Shown here: in pieces, positions 1 through 8,643 of the stretch
Numbering within the stretch: the stretch's first letter is position 1
How the letters are laid out: each line of letters starts with the position of its first letter
The notes under the pieces: generated by a model
The model's database searches: none
What the model saw: the letters and a program-made list of their open reading frames with translations, nothing else
What the model was told of the DNA's origin: nothing
Origin: Clostridium carboxidivorans P7
GTDB lineage: Bacteria; Bacillota; Clostridia; Clostridiales; Clostridiaceae
Assembly: GCF_001038625.1 (NCBI RefSeq)
Contig: NZ_CP011803.1
Coordinates: 806,001 to 870,000 of the forward strand
Direction: 5' to 3'
Length of the DNA: 64,000 nucleotides
Translations under genes and position numbers: made by a program

Positions 1-2574
1 GCTATTGAAGAACTCAGCAAGCTTAAAAACACTGAAATAAAAATATCCTATGATACTGATAGAACAAGGCTTCATGCAAAGGCTTATCTTTTTAAAAGGG
101 AAACAGGCTTTACTACAGCTTATATAGGATCTTCAAATTTATCTAATGCGGCACTAACATCCGGACTTGAGTGGAATATAAAAGTTACGGAAAAAGATTC
201 CTTTGATATTATTAAAAAGTTTCAGGCAACATTTGAAAGCTACTGGAATGATGATGAGTTTAATAGTTTTAATGGAGAAGTTGAAGGGGATAAGAAAAAG
301 CTTATAACTTCTTTAAAAAAGGAAAGTAAAATTGATAGTAATGATAATACTATATTTAGTTTAGATATACATCCCTACTATTATCAAAAGGAAATATTAG
401 AAAAACTTAAGGCTGAAAGAACACTATATGGAAGATGTAAAAACCTTATAGTAGCAGCTACAGGAGTTGGAAAAACAGTTATAGCAGCCTTCGATTATAA
501 GGACTTTGTAAAAGAAAATAGAAAAGAGAAAAATAGGCTTTTATTTATAGCTCACAGAGAAGAAATATTAAAGCAGAGTAGAGACACCTTCAGAGCCATA
601 TTAAAGGATAATAATTTTGGCGATTTATATGTAGGTGGAAATATACCAGAGTCTTTAGATCACCTGTTTATGAGTATACAAAGCTTTAATTCTTCAAGGC
701 TTTATGAAAAGACTACTTCTGATTTTTATGATTTTATAATTGTAGATGAGTTTCATCATGCAGAAGCACCTTCCTATAAAAAGCTTTTAGATTATTATGA
801 TCCAAAGATACTTTTAGGATTAACAGCTACTCCAGAGAGAATGGATGGTAAAAATGTACTGGAACGTTTTGATGATAGAATAGCAGCGGAAATGAGGTTA
901 TCAGAAGCCATAGACAAAAAACTTTTGAGCCCATTTCAATACTTTGCAGTATCAGATAGTGTGGATTTATCTAAGCTTAAATGGACTAGAGGCGGATATG
1001 ATAAAAATGAGCTTGAAAATGTATATACCAGTAATGACATTAGAGTAAGTGGAATAATAAGCAGCTTGTATAAATATGTTACGGATATTGATGAGGTTGT
1101 GGGACTAGGCTTTTGTGTAAGTGTAGAACATGCTAAATATATGGCGGATAGATTTAACAGCAGATGTATTCCTTCTATAGCAGTACTTGGAGAAAGCAGC
1201 AGTGAAGAAAGAAATAATGCTAAAAGAAGACTTATATCAGGTGAAGTGAAGTTTATATTTACAGTAGATTTATATAATGAAGGTGTAGACATACCAGAAG
1301 TAAATACAGTGCTGTTTTTAAGGCCAACAGAAAGCTTAACAGTATTTTTGCAGCAGCTTGGAAGAGGTCTTAGATTATGTGAAGGAAAAGAATGTTTAAC
1401 AGTACTGGACTTTGTAGGTCAGGCTCATAAAAACTATGATTTTGAGCAAAAATTTAAAGCACTCATTGGTAAATCAAAGCATTCAGTAGAATATAGTATA
1501 AATAATGGATTTTTAAATTTACCTAAAGGCTGCTATATACATTTAGAAAAACAAGCTAAAGAGTATATATTAAGAAATATAAAGGGAGCTAAATTGACAA
1601 AAGCAAGCCTTATAAGTAAATTGAAATACTTTGAAGGTGACTCTTACAAAAAGCCAACACTTGAAAACTTTTTAGATTATTATAATTACAGTTTAGTTGA
1701 TGTTTATGGCAAAAATGGAGACAGAAGTTTTTCTAGAATGAAGGTTGAAGCAGGATTAATAGATGACTATATAAACAAGGATGAGGTAGTTCTTACAAAG
1801 AAAATGAAAAACCTATTTCATATTAATTCAAGAAAACTTATAGAGTTTATGATAAAAGTGTTAACTTTAAAATCTAAATTTGACACTATCAATTCAGATG
1901 AAGAAGAAAAACATATGCTTGGAATGTTATATTACAGCTTTTATATGGAACCTCCAGAAAAAATAGGTTATGAATACTTTGAAGAGGCTTTATATAACCT
2001 TTGTTCTAATAATAAGGAATTAATAGGAGAAGCTGTAGAAATTCTTAATTATAATTACTTGCATATTGATTTTGTAGATAAAACTGTGGATTTAGGAGGC
2101 ACTGTTCCATTAGATTTACATTGCAATTATTCTATAGATCAGATTATGGCTGCCTTTGGATATTTTAATGAAAATAAAAAGCCATCCTTTAGAGAAGGAG
2201 TAAAGTATTTTAGAGAAATGAAAGTAGATGCCTTTTTTATAACCTTAAATAAAACAGAAAAGGATTATTCTCCTTCCACTCTTTATGAGGACTACGCTAT
2301 GAATGAGAGATTGTTCCACTGGCAAAGTCAAAGTAGAACCAGTTTAGAAAGTGAAACAGGACAAAGGTATATTAATCATTTCAAAACAGGTAATAAAATA
2401 GTTTTATTTGTTAGAGAAAATAAGAAGAAGGATGGTTTAGCTGCACCTTACATTTATCTGGGAGAGGCAGAGTATGTAAGTCACAGAGGAAGCATGCCTA
2501 TTAGCTTTGTGTGGAGATTGAAGGAAGAGATGCCTGCTGGGATTATGGGAGCAGCTAATAAGGGAGTAGTTTAA
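1..2574 (+). CDS. PLD-domain DEAD/DEAH helicase, DUF3427 type (5' partial)
   Basis: The reading frame is open from base 1, so the N-terminus lies outside the window; 857 residues are visible. They start inside a phospholipase-D-like domain (HAKAYLF, then [10 protein letters not shown]). A superfamily II helicase core follows: YYYQKEIL, Walker A ATGVGKT, motif II VDEFHH, motif [13 protein letters not shown] and motif VI QLGRGLR. The long C-terminal part fits DUF3427. PLD-helicase-DUF3427 proteins are thought to act on DNA and are common in defence islands, which fits the neighbours. An internal ATG at 670 is not the start, because the PLD and Walker A motifs lie upstream in the same frame. The family is clear; the biological role is inferred. 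Confidence 0.85.
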   Translation, partial: AIEELSKLKNTEIKISYDTDRTRLHAKAYLFKRETGFTTAYIGSSNLSNAALTSGLEWNIKVTEKDSFDIIKKFQATFESYWNDDEFNSFNGEVEGDKKKLITSLKKESKIDSNDNTIFSLDIHPYYYQKEILEKLKAERTLYGRCKNLIVAATGVGKTVIAAFDYKDFVKENRKEKNRLLFIAHREEILKQSRDTFRAILKDNNFGDLYVGGNIPESLDHLFMSIQSFNSSRLYEKTTSDFYDFIIVDEFHHAEAPSYKKLLDYYDPKILLGLTATPERMDGKNVLERFDDRIAAEMRLSEAIDKKLLSPFQYFAVSDSVDLSKLKWTRGGYDKNELENVYTSNDIRVSGIISSLYKYVTDIDEVVGLGFCVSVEHAKYMADRFNSRCIPSIAVLGESSSEERNNAKRRLISGEVKFIFTVDLYNEGVDIPEVNTVLFLRPTESLTVFLQQLGRGLRLCEGKECLTVLDFVGQAHKNYDFEQKFKALIGKSKHSVEYSINNGFLNLPKGCYIHLEKQAKEYILRNIKGAKLTKASLISKLKYFEGDSYKKPTLENFLDYYNYSLVDVYGKNGDRSFSRMKVEAGLIDDYINKDEVVLTKKMKNLFHINSRKLIEFMIKVLTLKSKFDTINSDEEEKHMLGMLYYSFYMEPPEKIGYEYFEEALYNLCSNNKELIGEAVEILNYNYLHIDFVDKTVDLGGTVPLDLHCNYSIDQIMAAFGYFNENKKPSFREGVKYFREMKVDAFFITLNKTEKDYSPSTLYEDYAMNERLFHWQSQSRTSLESETGQRYINHFKTGNKIVLFVRENKKKDGLAAPYIYLGEAEYVSHRGSMPISFVWRLKEEMPAGIMGAANKGVV

Positions 2575-2731
2575 AAAGTTATGAAAGCATTTATAACCAG
2601 CAACATTCATATATTCGAATTGATATAATATGTTTTTATAATTTTAAATAACTAATTTATAGGCTATAATACAATTAAGAAAATCATTAAGGAAAAATAA
2701 AAACATCTTTATAAAGAAGGAAGGTGCATTA

Positions 2732-4408
2732 ATGAAGAAAATACAAGTTGGAACATCAGATTTTAAAAAGTTAATAGAAGGCAATAACTATTTTGTAGAT
2801 AAAAGTTTATTAATAAAGGAATTTATAGAAAATGGAGCAGATATAATATTGACACCAAGACCTAGAAGGTTTGGAAAGACATTGAATTTAAGTATGCTCA
2901 AATACTTTTTTGATATAAGGACTAAAGAAGAAACTAAAGATTTATTTAAAGGCTTAAAAATAGAAAAGGAAAAGGAAATAATGAAGCTGCAGGGAGAATA
3001 TCCTGTTGTTTTTATTACTTTTAAAAATGTAAAATATATTTCCTATGAAGATTTTAAAGATGGTATTGAATTCCTTTTATCCAGTTTGTATAAGGAACAT
3101 GATTATTTACTCCAAAGTGATAAATTATCGGAAACAGATAAAAAAGAATATCTGGAGATGATGGAAAGAAGAGCTTCAATAGCTTCCTTAAGTAATGGTA
3201 TTAGTTCTCTTATGGGTTATATGAACAAGCATTATGGAAGAAAGGTTATGCTTTTTATAGATGAATATGATGTGCCAATACAAGAAGGATATCTTAGAGG
3301 ATACTACAATGAAATGATAGTCCTAATAAGAAATTTACTAACAGCAGCTTTAAAGGATAATCCATATGCTGAAAAGTCATTAATAACAGGTATTCTTAGA
3401 GTGGCAAAGGAAAGCATCTTTTCTGGTTTAAATAATTTAAAAGTATATTCTATATTGAGCTTTAAATTTAGTGACAAATTTGGATTTACAGAAGAAGAAA
3501 TGAAAGATCTTATAGAATATTATAATTTAAAAGACAGCACAGAAGGAATAAAAAATTGGTATAATGGATATATTTTTGGCGGAAAAGTAATATATAATCC
3601 ATGGTCTGTTTTAAATTATATTGATAATAATGAAGAAGGCTTTATGCCATATTGGATTAACAGCAGCAGTAATGATCTTATAAAAAGGCTTCTATTAAAA
3701 GGGGATAAGGAAATAAAATTAGATCTGGAATACCTTATTGAAGGAAAATCTATAAATAAAGTAATTGATGATACTATAGTTATGGCAGAGGTTGAAGATT
3801 CCAACCAAAATATATGGAGCTTTTTACTTTTGAGTGGTTATTTGAAGGCGGTAAAGACAGAACTAATAAGAGGAAGATTAAATTGTGAACTCCAAATTCC
3901 AAATGAAGAGGTTCATATATTTTATGAAAATTTAATAGTAAAATGGTTTCAGGAAGCTATGACCAATCAAAAGTATGAGGAAATGTTAAGTAATTTAGTC
4001 ACTGGTGATATAGAAAACTTTGGCTATGCTTTTCAAGAATTTGTAATAAATAATTTGAGCTATTTTGATGTATCAGGAAAAGAGCCAGAGAAAGTATACC
4101 ATGCATTTGTACTTGGAATGCTTGTTTCTATTTCAAACACTCACAAGGTGAAGTCAAATAAAGAAAGCGGTTTTGGAAGATATGATGTAATGATAATTCC
4201 AAAGGATATCTCAAAGCCAGGAATTATTATTGAATTTAAGAAAATAAATGTGCTGTCAAAGGAAACAATAGAGCAGGGAAAAGTAGAAGCATTAAAGCAA
4301 ATAGATAAAATGAAATATGATGAGGAACTTATAAATTGTGGAGTTAAAGATATAATAAAGATTGCTATTGTGTTTAAGGGGAAGGAAGTAATGATTTCTG
4401 AGTCATAG
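2732..4408 (+). CDS. AAA-ATPase-like protein with C-terminal PD-(D/E)XK nuclease domain
   Basis: This is a 558-residue protein. The N-terminal half is the AAA-ATPase-like domain typical of this clostridial and Bacteroidetes family: VGTSDFKKLIEG, FVDKSLLI, then the P-loop-like RPRRFGKTLNLSM at about residues 46-58 and a Walker B-like MLFIDEYD near 171. The C-terminus carries the PD-(D/E)XK signature: GRYDVMI, then GIIIEFKK near residue 495. Such genes are multicopy and their function is unknown; a mobile or conflict role is often supposed. The start follows AAGGAAGG about 7 bases upstream of the ATG. It stands alone, 157 bases after the helicase and just before a long non-coding stretch. Confidence 0.85.
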   Translation: MKKIQVGTSDFKKLIEGNNYFVDKSLLIKEFIENGADIILTPRPRRFGKTLNLSMLKYFFDIRTKEETKDLFKGLKIEKEKEIMKLQGEYPVVFITFKNVKYISYEDFKDGIEFLLSSLYKEHDYLLQSDKLSETDKKEYLEMMERRASIASLSNGISSLMGYMNKHYGRKVMLFIDEYDVPIQEGYLRGYYNEMIVLIRNLLTAALKDNPYAEKSLITGILRVAKESIFSGLNNLKVYSILSFKFSDKFGFTEEEMKDLIEYYNLKDSTEGIKNWYNGYIFGGKVIYNPWSVLNYIDNNEEGFMPYWINSSSNDLIKRLLLKGDKEIKLDLEYLIEGKSINKVIDDTIVMAEVEDSNQNIWSFLLLSGYLKAVKTELIRGRLNCELQIPNEEVHIFYENLIVKWFQEAMTNQKYEEMLSNLVTGDIENFGYAFQEFVINNLSYFDVSGKEPEKVYHAFVLGMLVSISNTHKVKSNKESGFGRYDVMIIPKDISKPGIIIEFKKINVLSKETIEQGKVEALKQIDKMKYDEELINCGVKDIIKIAIVFKGKEVMISES

Positions 4409-4466
4409 GAAAGGTTAAAGAAAGAATATAGGTTTTGTAAGATTCTTATCTATATATACAAAATTT

Positions 4467-4610
4467 TTATCCGATGGCTACCATCCGTAATACTCCCATC
4501 CTCTTAAGGTGGGAGATAACGGCTGACACGCCCCTGGATAAGTTCTTCTAAGACTCAGATGGAGAAAGTATTCCTCATAAGCAAACTCCATCTGAGTCTA
4601 AGAATCACTT
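4467..4610 (+). ncRNA. Structured RNA, copy 1 (raiA-like candidate)
   Basis: No ORF is present. Nested helices can be drawn: TTATCC (4467-4472) with GGATAA (4536-4541), GGC (4476) with GCC (4530), CCG (4485) with CGG (4520), and CTCCCA (4493) with TGGGAG (4510). These are joined by internal loops GAT, TACCAT, TAATA, ATAA, CTGACAC and CCT. A second hairpin follows, AGACTCAGATGGAG (4551) with CTCCATCTGAGTCT (4586), extended by TTCTT with AAGAA. A second copy at 53536-53751 keeps the loops but changes the stems with compensation. Size, clostridial context and elaboration suggest the raiA motif, but I cannot confirm the family. The strand is assumed from similarity in this orientation and the downstream terminator. 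Confidence 0.7.
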
Positions 4611-4654
4611 GATAACTTGAAGACTTTGACTGACTTTATAATTGGTCGAAATAT

Positions 4655-4688
4655 AATAAGGAAAAATATTTACGCTTTTCCTTATTAA
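4655..4688 (+). terminator. Strong hairpin after the structured RNA
   Basis: AATAAGGAAAA and TTTTCCTTATT form an 11-bp stem around a loop of about 10 bases. It is not followed directly by a T-run (TTTGTATTTTT comes later), so it may be a weak terminator for the RNA just upstream or a domain of a longer RNA. Confidence 0.4.
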
Positions 4689-4689
4689 A

Positions 4690-5271
4690 CTTTGTATTTT
4701 TCTAAAAAAATTGCACATATTAATATCATAAGGGACATAACAGTTGAACGCAGACTTCTATACGCTCCTTAAAAGCGGGGTATATACAGGTCGACCAACG
4801 ATTATATGATGGTCATTAAAAATGGCTGTTATATAGTCAGAGGGCAGATCTTCTAGGGTGGAGAAAAGTTTTATTATAGTCGACATCGATCAATTGATTA
4901 TAATGGGATTCCAATTTATTCTATGAGGTCGAGTTAAGACTACTCAGGGTGCCGACGGATCAAATAAAACACAATTCATTATGGCTTTAACCATAATTTT
5001 GTAAATTTTATTTTATTCCTTTCGATCCTATACAGCCGAAAGGTTGTATAGGGTTGAGTAAGTATTCTGTTTGGTTGAACGAACCATGATTATAGGTTGT
5101 GATTTGCTTTATTATGGTGGCAATATCATAATGAGGTGATAAGCTATCTATAATTGTGCAAGATAGATTGTTATATTCTTTATATGAATTACTGGAGTTT
5201 TATAGTGAATTCCAGTTAAAAATAGAAGAGGTCATATTAATGGTAAATATACTATTAATATGATCTTTTTT
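4690..5271 (+). ncRNA. Candidate large structured non-coding RNA
   Basis: About 580 bases carry no credible ORF but are full of local secondary structure. There is an H-type pseudoknot at 5017-5055 (CCTTTCG/CGAAAGG interleaved with CCTATAC/GTATAGG), and hairpins GACC/GGTC at 4794-4815, ATTATGG/CCATAAT at 4979-4998, CTATCT/AGATAG near 5143-5167 and ACTGGA/TCCAGT near 5189-5215. An intrinsic terminator closes the stretch at 5230-5271. G and C content is higher than in ordinary intergenic DNA here. The length is close to the large ornate RNAs such as ROOL, but I cannot assign a family. It might form one transcript with the RNA at 4467. Confidence 0.45.
5230..5271 (+). terminator. Intrinsic terminator
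   Basis: GGTCATATTAAT and ATTAATATGATC form a 12-bp stem with a 12-base loop, followed directly by a run of T (TTTTTTA). It ends the non-coding region and suggests that this region is transcribed rightward. Confidence 0.7.
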
Positions 5272-5391
5272 ATATTTAACCATTTTCTGGTTAATTTAGT
5301 AACAAAAATTGACCTCTCTGTTTTCAATTTTTGCAAGGTAAAATCTCTTTGATGATGAATATTAAGATGATTTTTAAAAAGATAAAATAGA

Positions 5392-5605
5392 ATGAAATAT
5401 GTTATAATTTTTACAGATGAAAACACATTGGAATTTACTATCTTTTGTATTGAAAGTTTAGCGGAGAGATTAAAAATGAGTTCAAAAGGAATATATAAAT
5501 TAATTAATTCAGTCTTTATATAAAGATATAATACTTGAATTTTCAAAAGAAACTGGTAAGAGGTTAGATGAAAGTGTTAATTTATTCTATAATTATGAAG
5601 CATAA
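5392..5605 (+). pseudogene. DUF3791-like remnant
   Basis: An ATG at 5392 opens a 43-residue frame ending at 5523. It contains FTIFCIESLAERLKMSSKGIYKLI, which resembles the start of the small DUF3791 proteins (often paired with DUF3990 toxins). A second short piece (5531-5605, EFSKETGKRLDESVNLFY) lies in another frame. I infer a decayed small gene. The match is from memory of the family pattern, so confidence is low. Confidence 0.35.
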
Positions 5606-5788
5606 AAGCTATCCAAAGGATTTGGTTCATTAAAGCAAAAAATGAAAAAACAGTTTAAATTGCTGGTATACTTATGGAGATAAGATAGTTATTTTTACAG
5701 AAGAAAAGGTATGGCATTTTGCTATGCCTTTTCTTCTATGAGTTGCACAGCGACAGGAATATCTACAGAATACCATTTTAGAGGAAAT

Positions 5789-6295
5789 CTATTCATGTGT
5801 ACTTGTAGTTCTAAACACCTGTCCCATTTTTGAAAGTTTGGAGGCTCTTTCAACTATATATTCTATGACTACATTAATGTCTTTTTGCCTGTATATCCTT
5901 CCATTCAAATCAGGAGTGTATACTTTAACTATATTTATTAGCTGCTCCAATTTAAATAATTTTAGCTGTGCTCTTAGTTTAGCTTCGCCCATATCTCTAA
6001 AGGCAGTTACTGGATTTAATAAAGGTATGTTATTACTAATTGAATCAGGATTACAGCTATTTACACTAATTGAAATATTAACATTGATATTCAACTTATC
6101 ACATTTTTTTTGCAGTTCTTCAAGTATTTCTGCTAGCTTCTTTATATCATTTACATTAGTCTTTTTATTAGATGCTTCAAAATTTCTTAAAACTTGTTTA
6201 ACATATTTTTTATTAAAACCTTTTTCTATTATAGTATTTATATCAAGGCCATCCTTGTAAAACTTAATAATCTGACTTTTTTTAGTGATTTTCAT
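5789..6295 (-). CDS. Small protein downstream of ParA, putative DNA-binding partner
   Basis: This is a 168-residue protein encoded 13 bases after parA on the minus strand; its Shine-Dalgarno sequence (AAAGGAAG) overlaps the parA stop, so the two are an operon. The first 40 residues (KKSQIIKFYKDGLDINTIIEKGFNKKYVKQVL, shown here in part as IIKFYKDGLDI and KKYVKQVL) look like a helix-turn-helix. The middle is helical with a possible coiled coil. I do not recognise the family. Position suggests a centromere-binding or accessory partner of the ParA ATPase, which is inference only. Confidence 0.65.
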   Translation of the reverse strand: MKITKKSQIIKFYKDGLDINTIIEKGFNKKYVKQVLRNFEASNKKTNVNDIKKLAEILEELQKKCDKLNINVNISISVNSCNPDSISNNIPLLNPVTAFRDMGEAKLRAQLKLFKLEQLINIVKVYTPDLNGRIYRQKDINVVIEYIVERASKLSKMGQVFRTTSTHE

Positions 6296-6308
6296 ATGAA
6301 TTCTTCCT

Positions 6309-7199
6309 TTACAAATTACTTCTACTCATAAATTCTATAGTTAAATTCTTGTAGTCGTTAAAGTTGTCTCCATATTTCTTTTTAACTGTGTTGATTGTTT
6401 GGCAAAAATCAGCTATGTTTGAGGAAGCATCCCTTTGGTATATTATTGATTCAAAAAGTTTAGGAACATAACTAGAATCCTTTCTAGGTTTAGCTTGTCT
6501 AGAACGTAAATCCTCAAGAGTACGTTTATGCATGCCGCTTTTTTTTATCATTTTATTAATGATTAGTCCTAATTCTGATAGATTATAGGAAGGATTTAGC
6601 CTTTTAAGCTTCCTCTTTGAGGATTCTATTTTATTGAGCATTTGAGGTATACCATAGGTAGATAAAATATCAGGAATCACTGGAATTACATAATGATCAC
6701 TGACATAAATACCGTTTAAAGTGATAAGACCTAAGTTTGGAGGGCAATCAATTAATACATAATCATATCTATTTATCAATTTTTGTGTTAAGTACTTTGA
6801 TAATATAGGTATTGAATTATTATTTATCTCATGATTTTTATCAAGTTCTGATAATCTGTCACTTAAATCAATCAAATTGATACTTGATGGAAGTAGATGC
6901 AGATTATTGTTACCACCTTTAATATTTGAAGTTCTTTTTATTATAGCTTCTTCAATATCAAAAGCCTTAGTTCCATTTAGTTCATCAAAAAACATTTGGT
7001 GGATAGTTTTATTATTTTCGTTTGCCTTCTTCCAAGTGTCTTGATCAATAAGCAAGATAGTGGCATTAGTTTGAGGATCTAAATCTATTACCAATACCTT
7101 TTGATTAAATTCATAAGTAAGAAATTCAGCTATTGCAACTGCAGTTGTGGTTTTACCCACACCGCCTTTTAAATTAATAAAACTTATAACTTTTCCCAT
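6309..7199 (-). CDS. parA: ParA/Soj-family partition ATPase
   Basis: A 296-residue deviant Walker ATPase. The motifs are KGGVGKTT at residues 11-18, VLVIDLDPQTNAT (Walker A') near 36-48 and VLIDCPPNLGLIT (Walker B) near 147-159. It belongs to the ParA/Soj group that moves plasmids or chromosome origins by ATP-dependent DNA binding. It pairs with a small non-ParB protein, as in plasmid and integrated-element cassettes, and not with the chromosomal soj-spo0J pair. No replication gene is adjacent, so it is probably a relic or cargo of a former mobile element in the defence island. Confidence 0.85.
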   Translation of the reverse strand: MGKVISFINLKGGVGKTTTAVAIAEFLTYEFNQKVLVIDLDPQTNATILLIDQDTWKKANENNKTIHQMFFDELNGTKAFDIEEAIIKRTSNIKGGNNNLHLLPSSINLIDLSDRLSELDKNHEINNNSIPILSKYLTQKLINRYDYVLIDCPPNLGLITLNGIYVSDHYVIPVIPDILSTYGIPQMLNKIESSKRKLKRLNPSYNLSELGLIINKMIKKSGMHKRTLEDLRSRQAKPRKDSSYVPKLFESIIYQRDASSNIADFCQTINTVKKKYGDNFNDYKNLTIEFMSRSNL

Positions 7200-7492
7200 A
7201 ATGTCTCCATTTAATTAATACAGTATATTTATATTATTTTGGAGGATGAAACATTCAGGATTGGGGAGAAAAATGGATAGTTAAAGCATTAAAATGGAGT
7301 TTTAATTTTACAAGTATTGATAATAAAGTATATATAGAATTTACAGTGAAAAATATATTGTGAATTAAAAGTTGATCTTTAAATATTACTTATGGTAAGA
7401 TCTGATCGGTTATTATAAGTAAATAGAAACCTAACAGAAAATATAATTAATTTTACAAAAGAATAAATTTACAAGGTGAGGTAGGTTATAAA

Positions 7493-8416
7493 ATGAAAAA
7501 TGGATTAGCTGATTTTATACATCAATGTTTTAAAAACAAAGATTGCTTTACTTTAAAGGATGCATATGAAAGTATTGTAAATAAGCCAAAAGAAACTGTA
7601 AGAGCTAGGATATATGATAATTTAGGAATAAAGTTTGAACGTATAGAAAAAGGCATATATAAAACAATTAGTGGAAATGAAGCCTGTGTTGTTATAGAAG
7701 GGGATGGAAGAGATTTATCTATAATAGAGGATAATTCTATTGATTGTATTTTAACGGATCATCCATGGCTAGATACTAAATCAAATAAAGGAGGTTCTAG
7801 ATCTTTTAGTGATTATGATTGTTTTAGGTACAATATAGATGATTTTAAAGAAAAAGCTAGAGTGCTTAAGCCAGGATGTTTTTTAGTTGAGATTATTCCA
7901 AGTGAAAATGAAAATAACTTTGAATATTTATATGAAATAAAAAAATATGCTAAAGAATGTGGATTGATTTATTATTCTAAGGTTACCTGGAAGAAGGGCA
8001 ACTTTGTAAGCAACACTGGAAGAAAGGCTAAAAATTCACAGGATGTAATGATTTTTTCAAAGGGAAAAGCAAGGGCAATGCGAATGGATCAAAAGAAAAC
8101 CTTGAAGACAGGAGAAAATTGTTATATGAGTGGCTGCAATGGTATGCTTCCTACTATGTTTGATGTGCCTCCAGTATCAAAAAATAAAAGGATTCATCAA
8201 AGCGAGCTGCCAACTTCTTTGTGTGAGCAAATCTTAGAATTTGTCACCTATGAAGGAGAAGTGGTATTAGATTCCTTTGCAGGAAGTGGAGCTGTAGGCG
8301 AAGCTGCACTTAATAAGAAAAGAAACTGCATATTAATTGAACTGTTAAGGGAAAATGTTGTTAAGATAAAAAGTAGATTGAGAGATAAGATTTATTTTGA
8401 TGTGGTTTTGGAGTGA
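7493..8416 (+). CDS. Orphan DNA methyltransferase with DHPW catalytic motif
   Basis: A 307-residue protein. A winged-helix-like N-terminus (residues 1-60; TLKDAYESIVNK, RARIYDNLG) precedes a permuted amino-methyltransferase domain. The catalytic motif is TDHPW near residues 88-92, a variant of (D/N)PP(Y/W). The SAM-binding motif DSFAGSGAVGEAAL is near 259-272, so the order is motif IV before motif I, as in beta-class enzymes. Family knowledge predicts N6-adenine or N4-cytosine methylation of DNA. No restriction enzyme is adjacent, so it is an orphan or protects against a system elsewhere. The start follows AAGGTGAGGTAGG. A strong terminator lies at 8467-8539. Confidence 0.8.
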   Translation: MKNGLADFIHQCFKNKDCFTLKDAYESIVNKPKETVRARIYDNLGIKFERIEKGIYKTISGNEACVVIEGDGRDLSIIEDNSIDCILTDHPWLDTKSNKGGSRSFSDYDCFRYNIDDFKEKARVLKPGCFLVEIIPSENENNFEYLYEIKKYAKECGLIYYSKVTWKKGNFVSNTGRKAKNSQDVMIFSKGKARAMRMDQKKTLKTGENCYMSGCNGMLPTMFDVPPVSKNKRIHQSELPTSLCEQILEFVTYEGEVVLDSFAGSGAVGEAALNKKRNCILIELLRENVVKIKSRLRDKIYFDVVLE

Positions 8417-8466
8417 GAAATATAAGATTCAATAAAAAAATATGCTTTAGAATAACATTAAAAGTG

Positions 8467-8539
8467 CAGAGGTTAAGTAATAATTTTAAACACACCAGTG
8501 TGTGTGTTTAAAATATTACTTAATCTCTATTTTTTTTCT
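8467..8539 (+). terminator. Long-stem intrinsic terminator
   Basis: A nearly uninterrupted stem of about 25 bp is built from GAGGTTAAGTAA...AAACACAC and GTGTGTTT...TTACTTAATCTC, followed by TATTTTTTTTC. It ends the methyltransferase transcript. Confidence 0.85.
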
Positions 8540-8643
8540 TTAAAAAATACCCAATGTGTTATAAAATAACAGTATAATTTGAAATTTTATGTCAGAGAAG
8601 TAATTAATGTAACTATAATAATTAAATTTGACAAGTAGGTGAA

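Noticed and set aside
936..1292. Minus-strand 118-codon frame inside the helicase gene
   Set aside because: It is a shadow of the helicase coding frame, with Ser/Leu-rich content and no ribosome site.
4467..5271. Group I intron or IStron
   Set aside because: A TATATAGTC string and IS605-like AAGAATCAC suggested it, but the conserved P and Q core sequences are not found and no TnpB or TnpA gene is near. A tnpB guide-RNA relic is not fully excluded for the AAGAATCAC part.
5232..5546. Minus-strand 104-codon frame
   Set aside because: It covers the terminator and the DUF3791-like remnant, has no ribosome site and has a composition typical of AT-rich noise.
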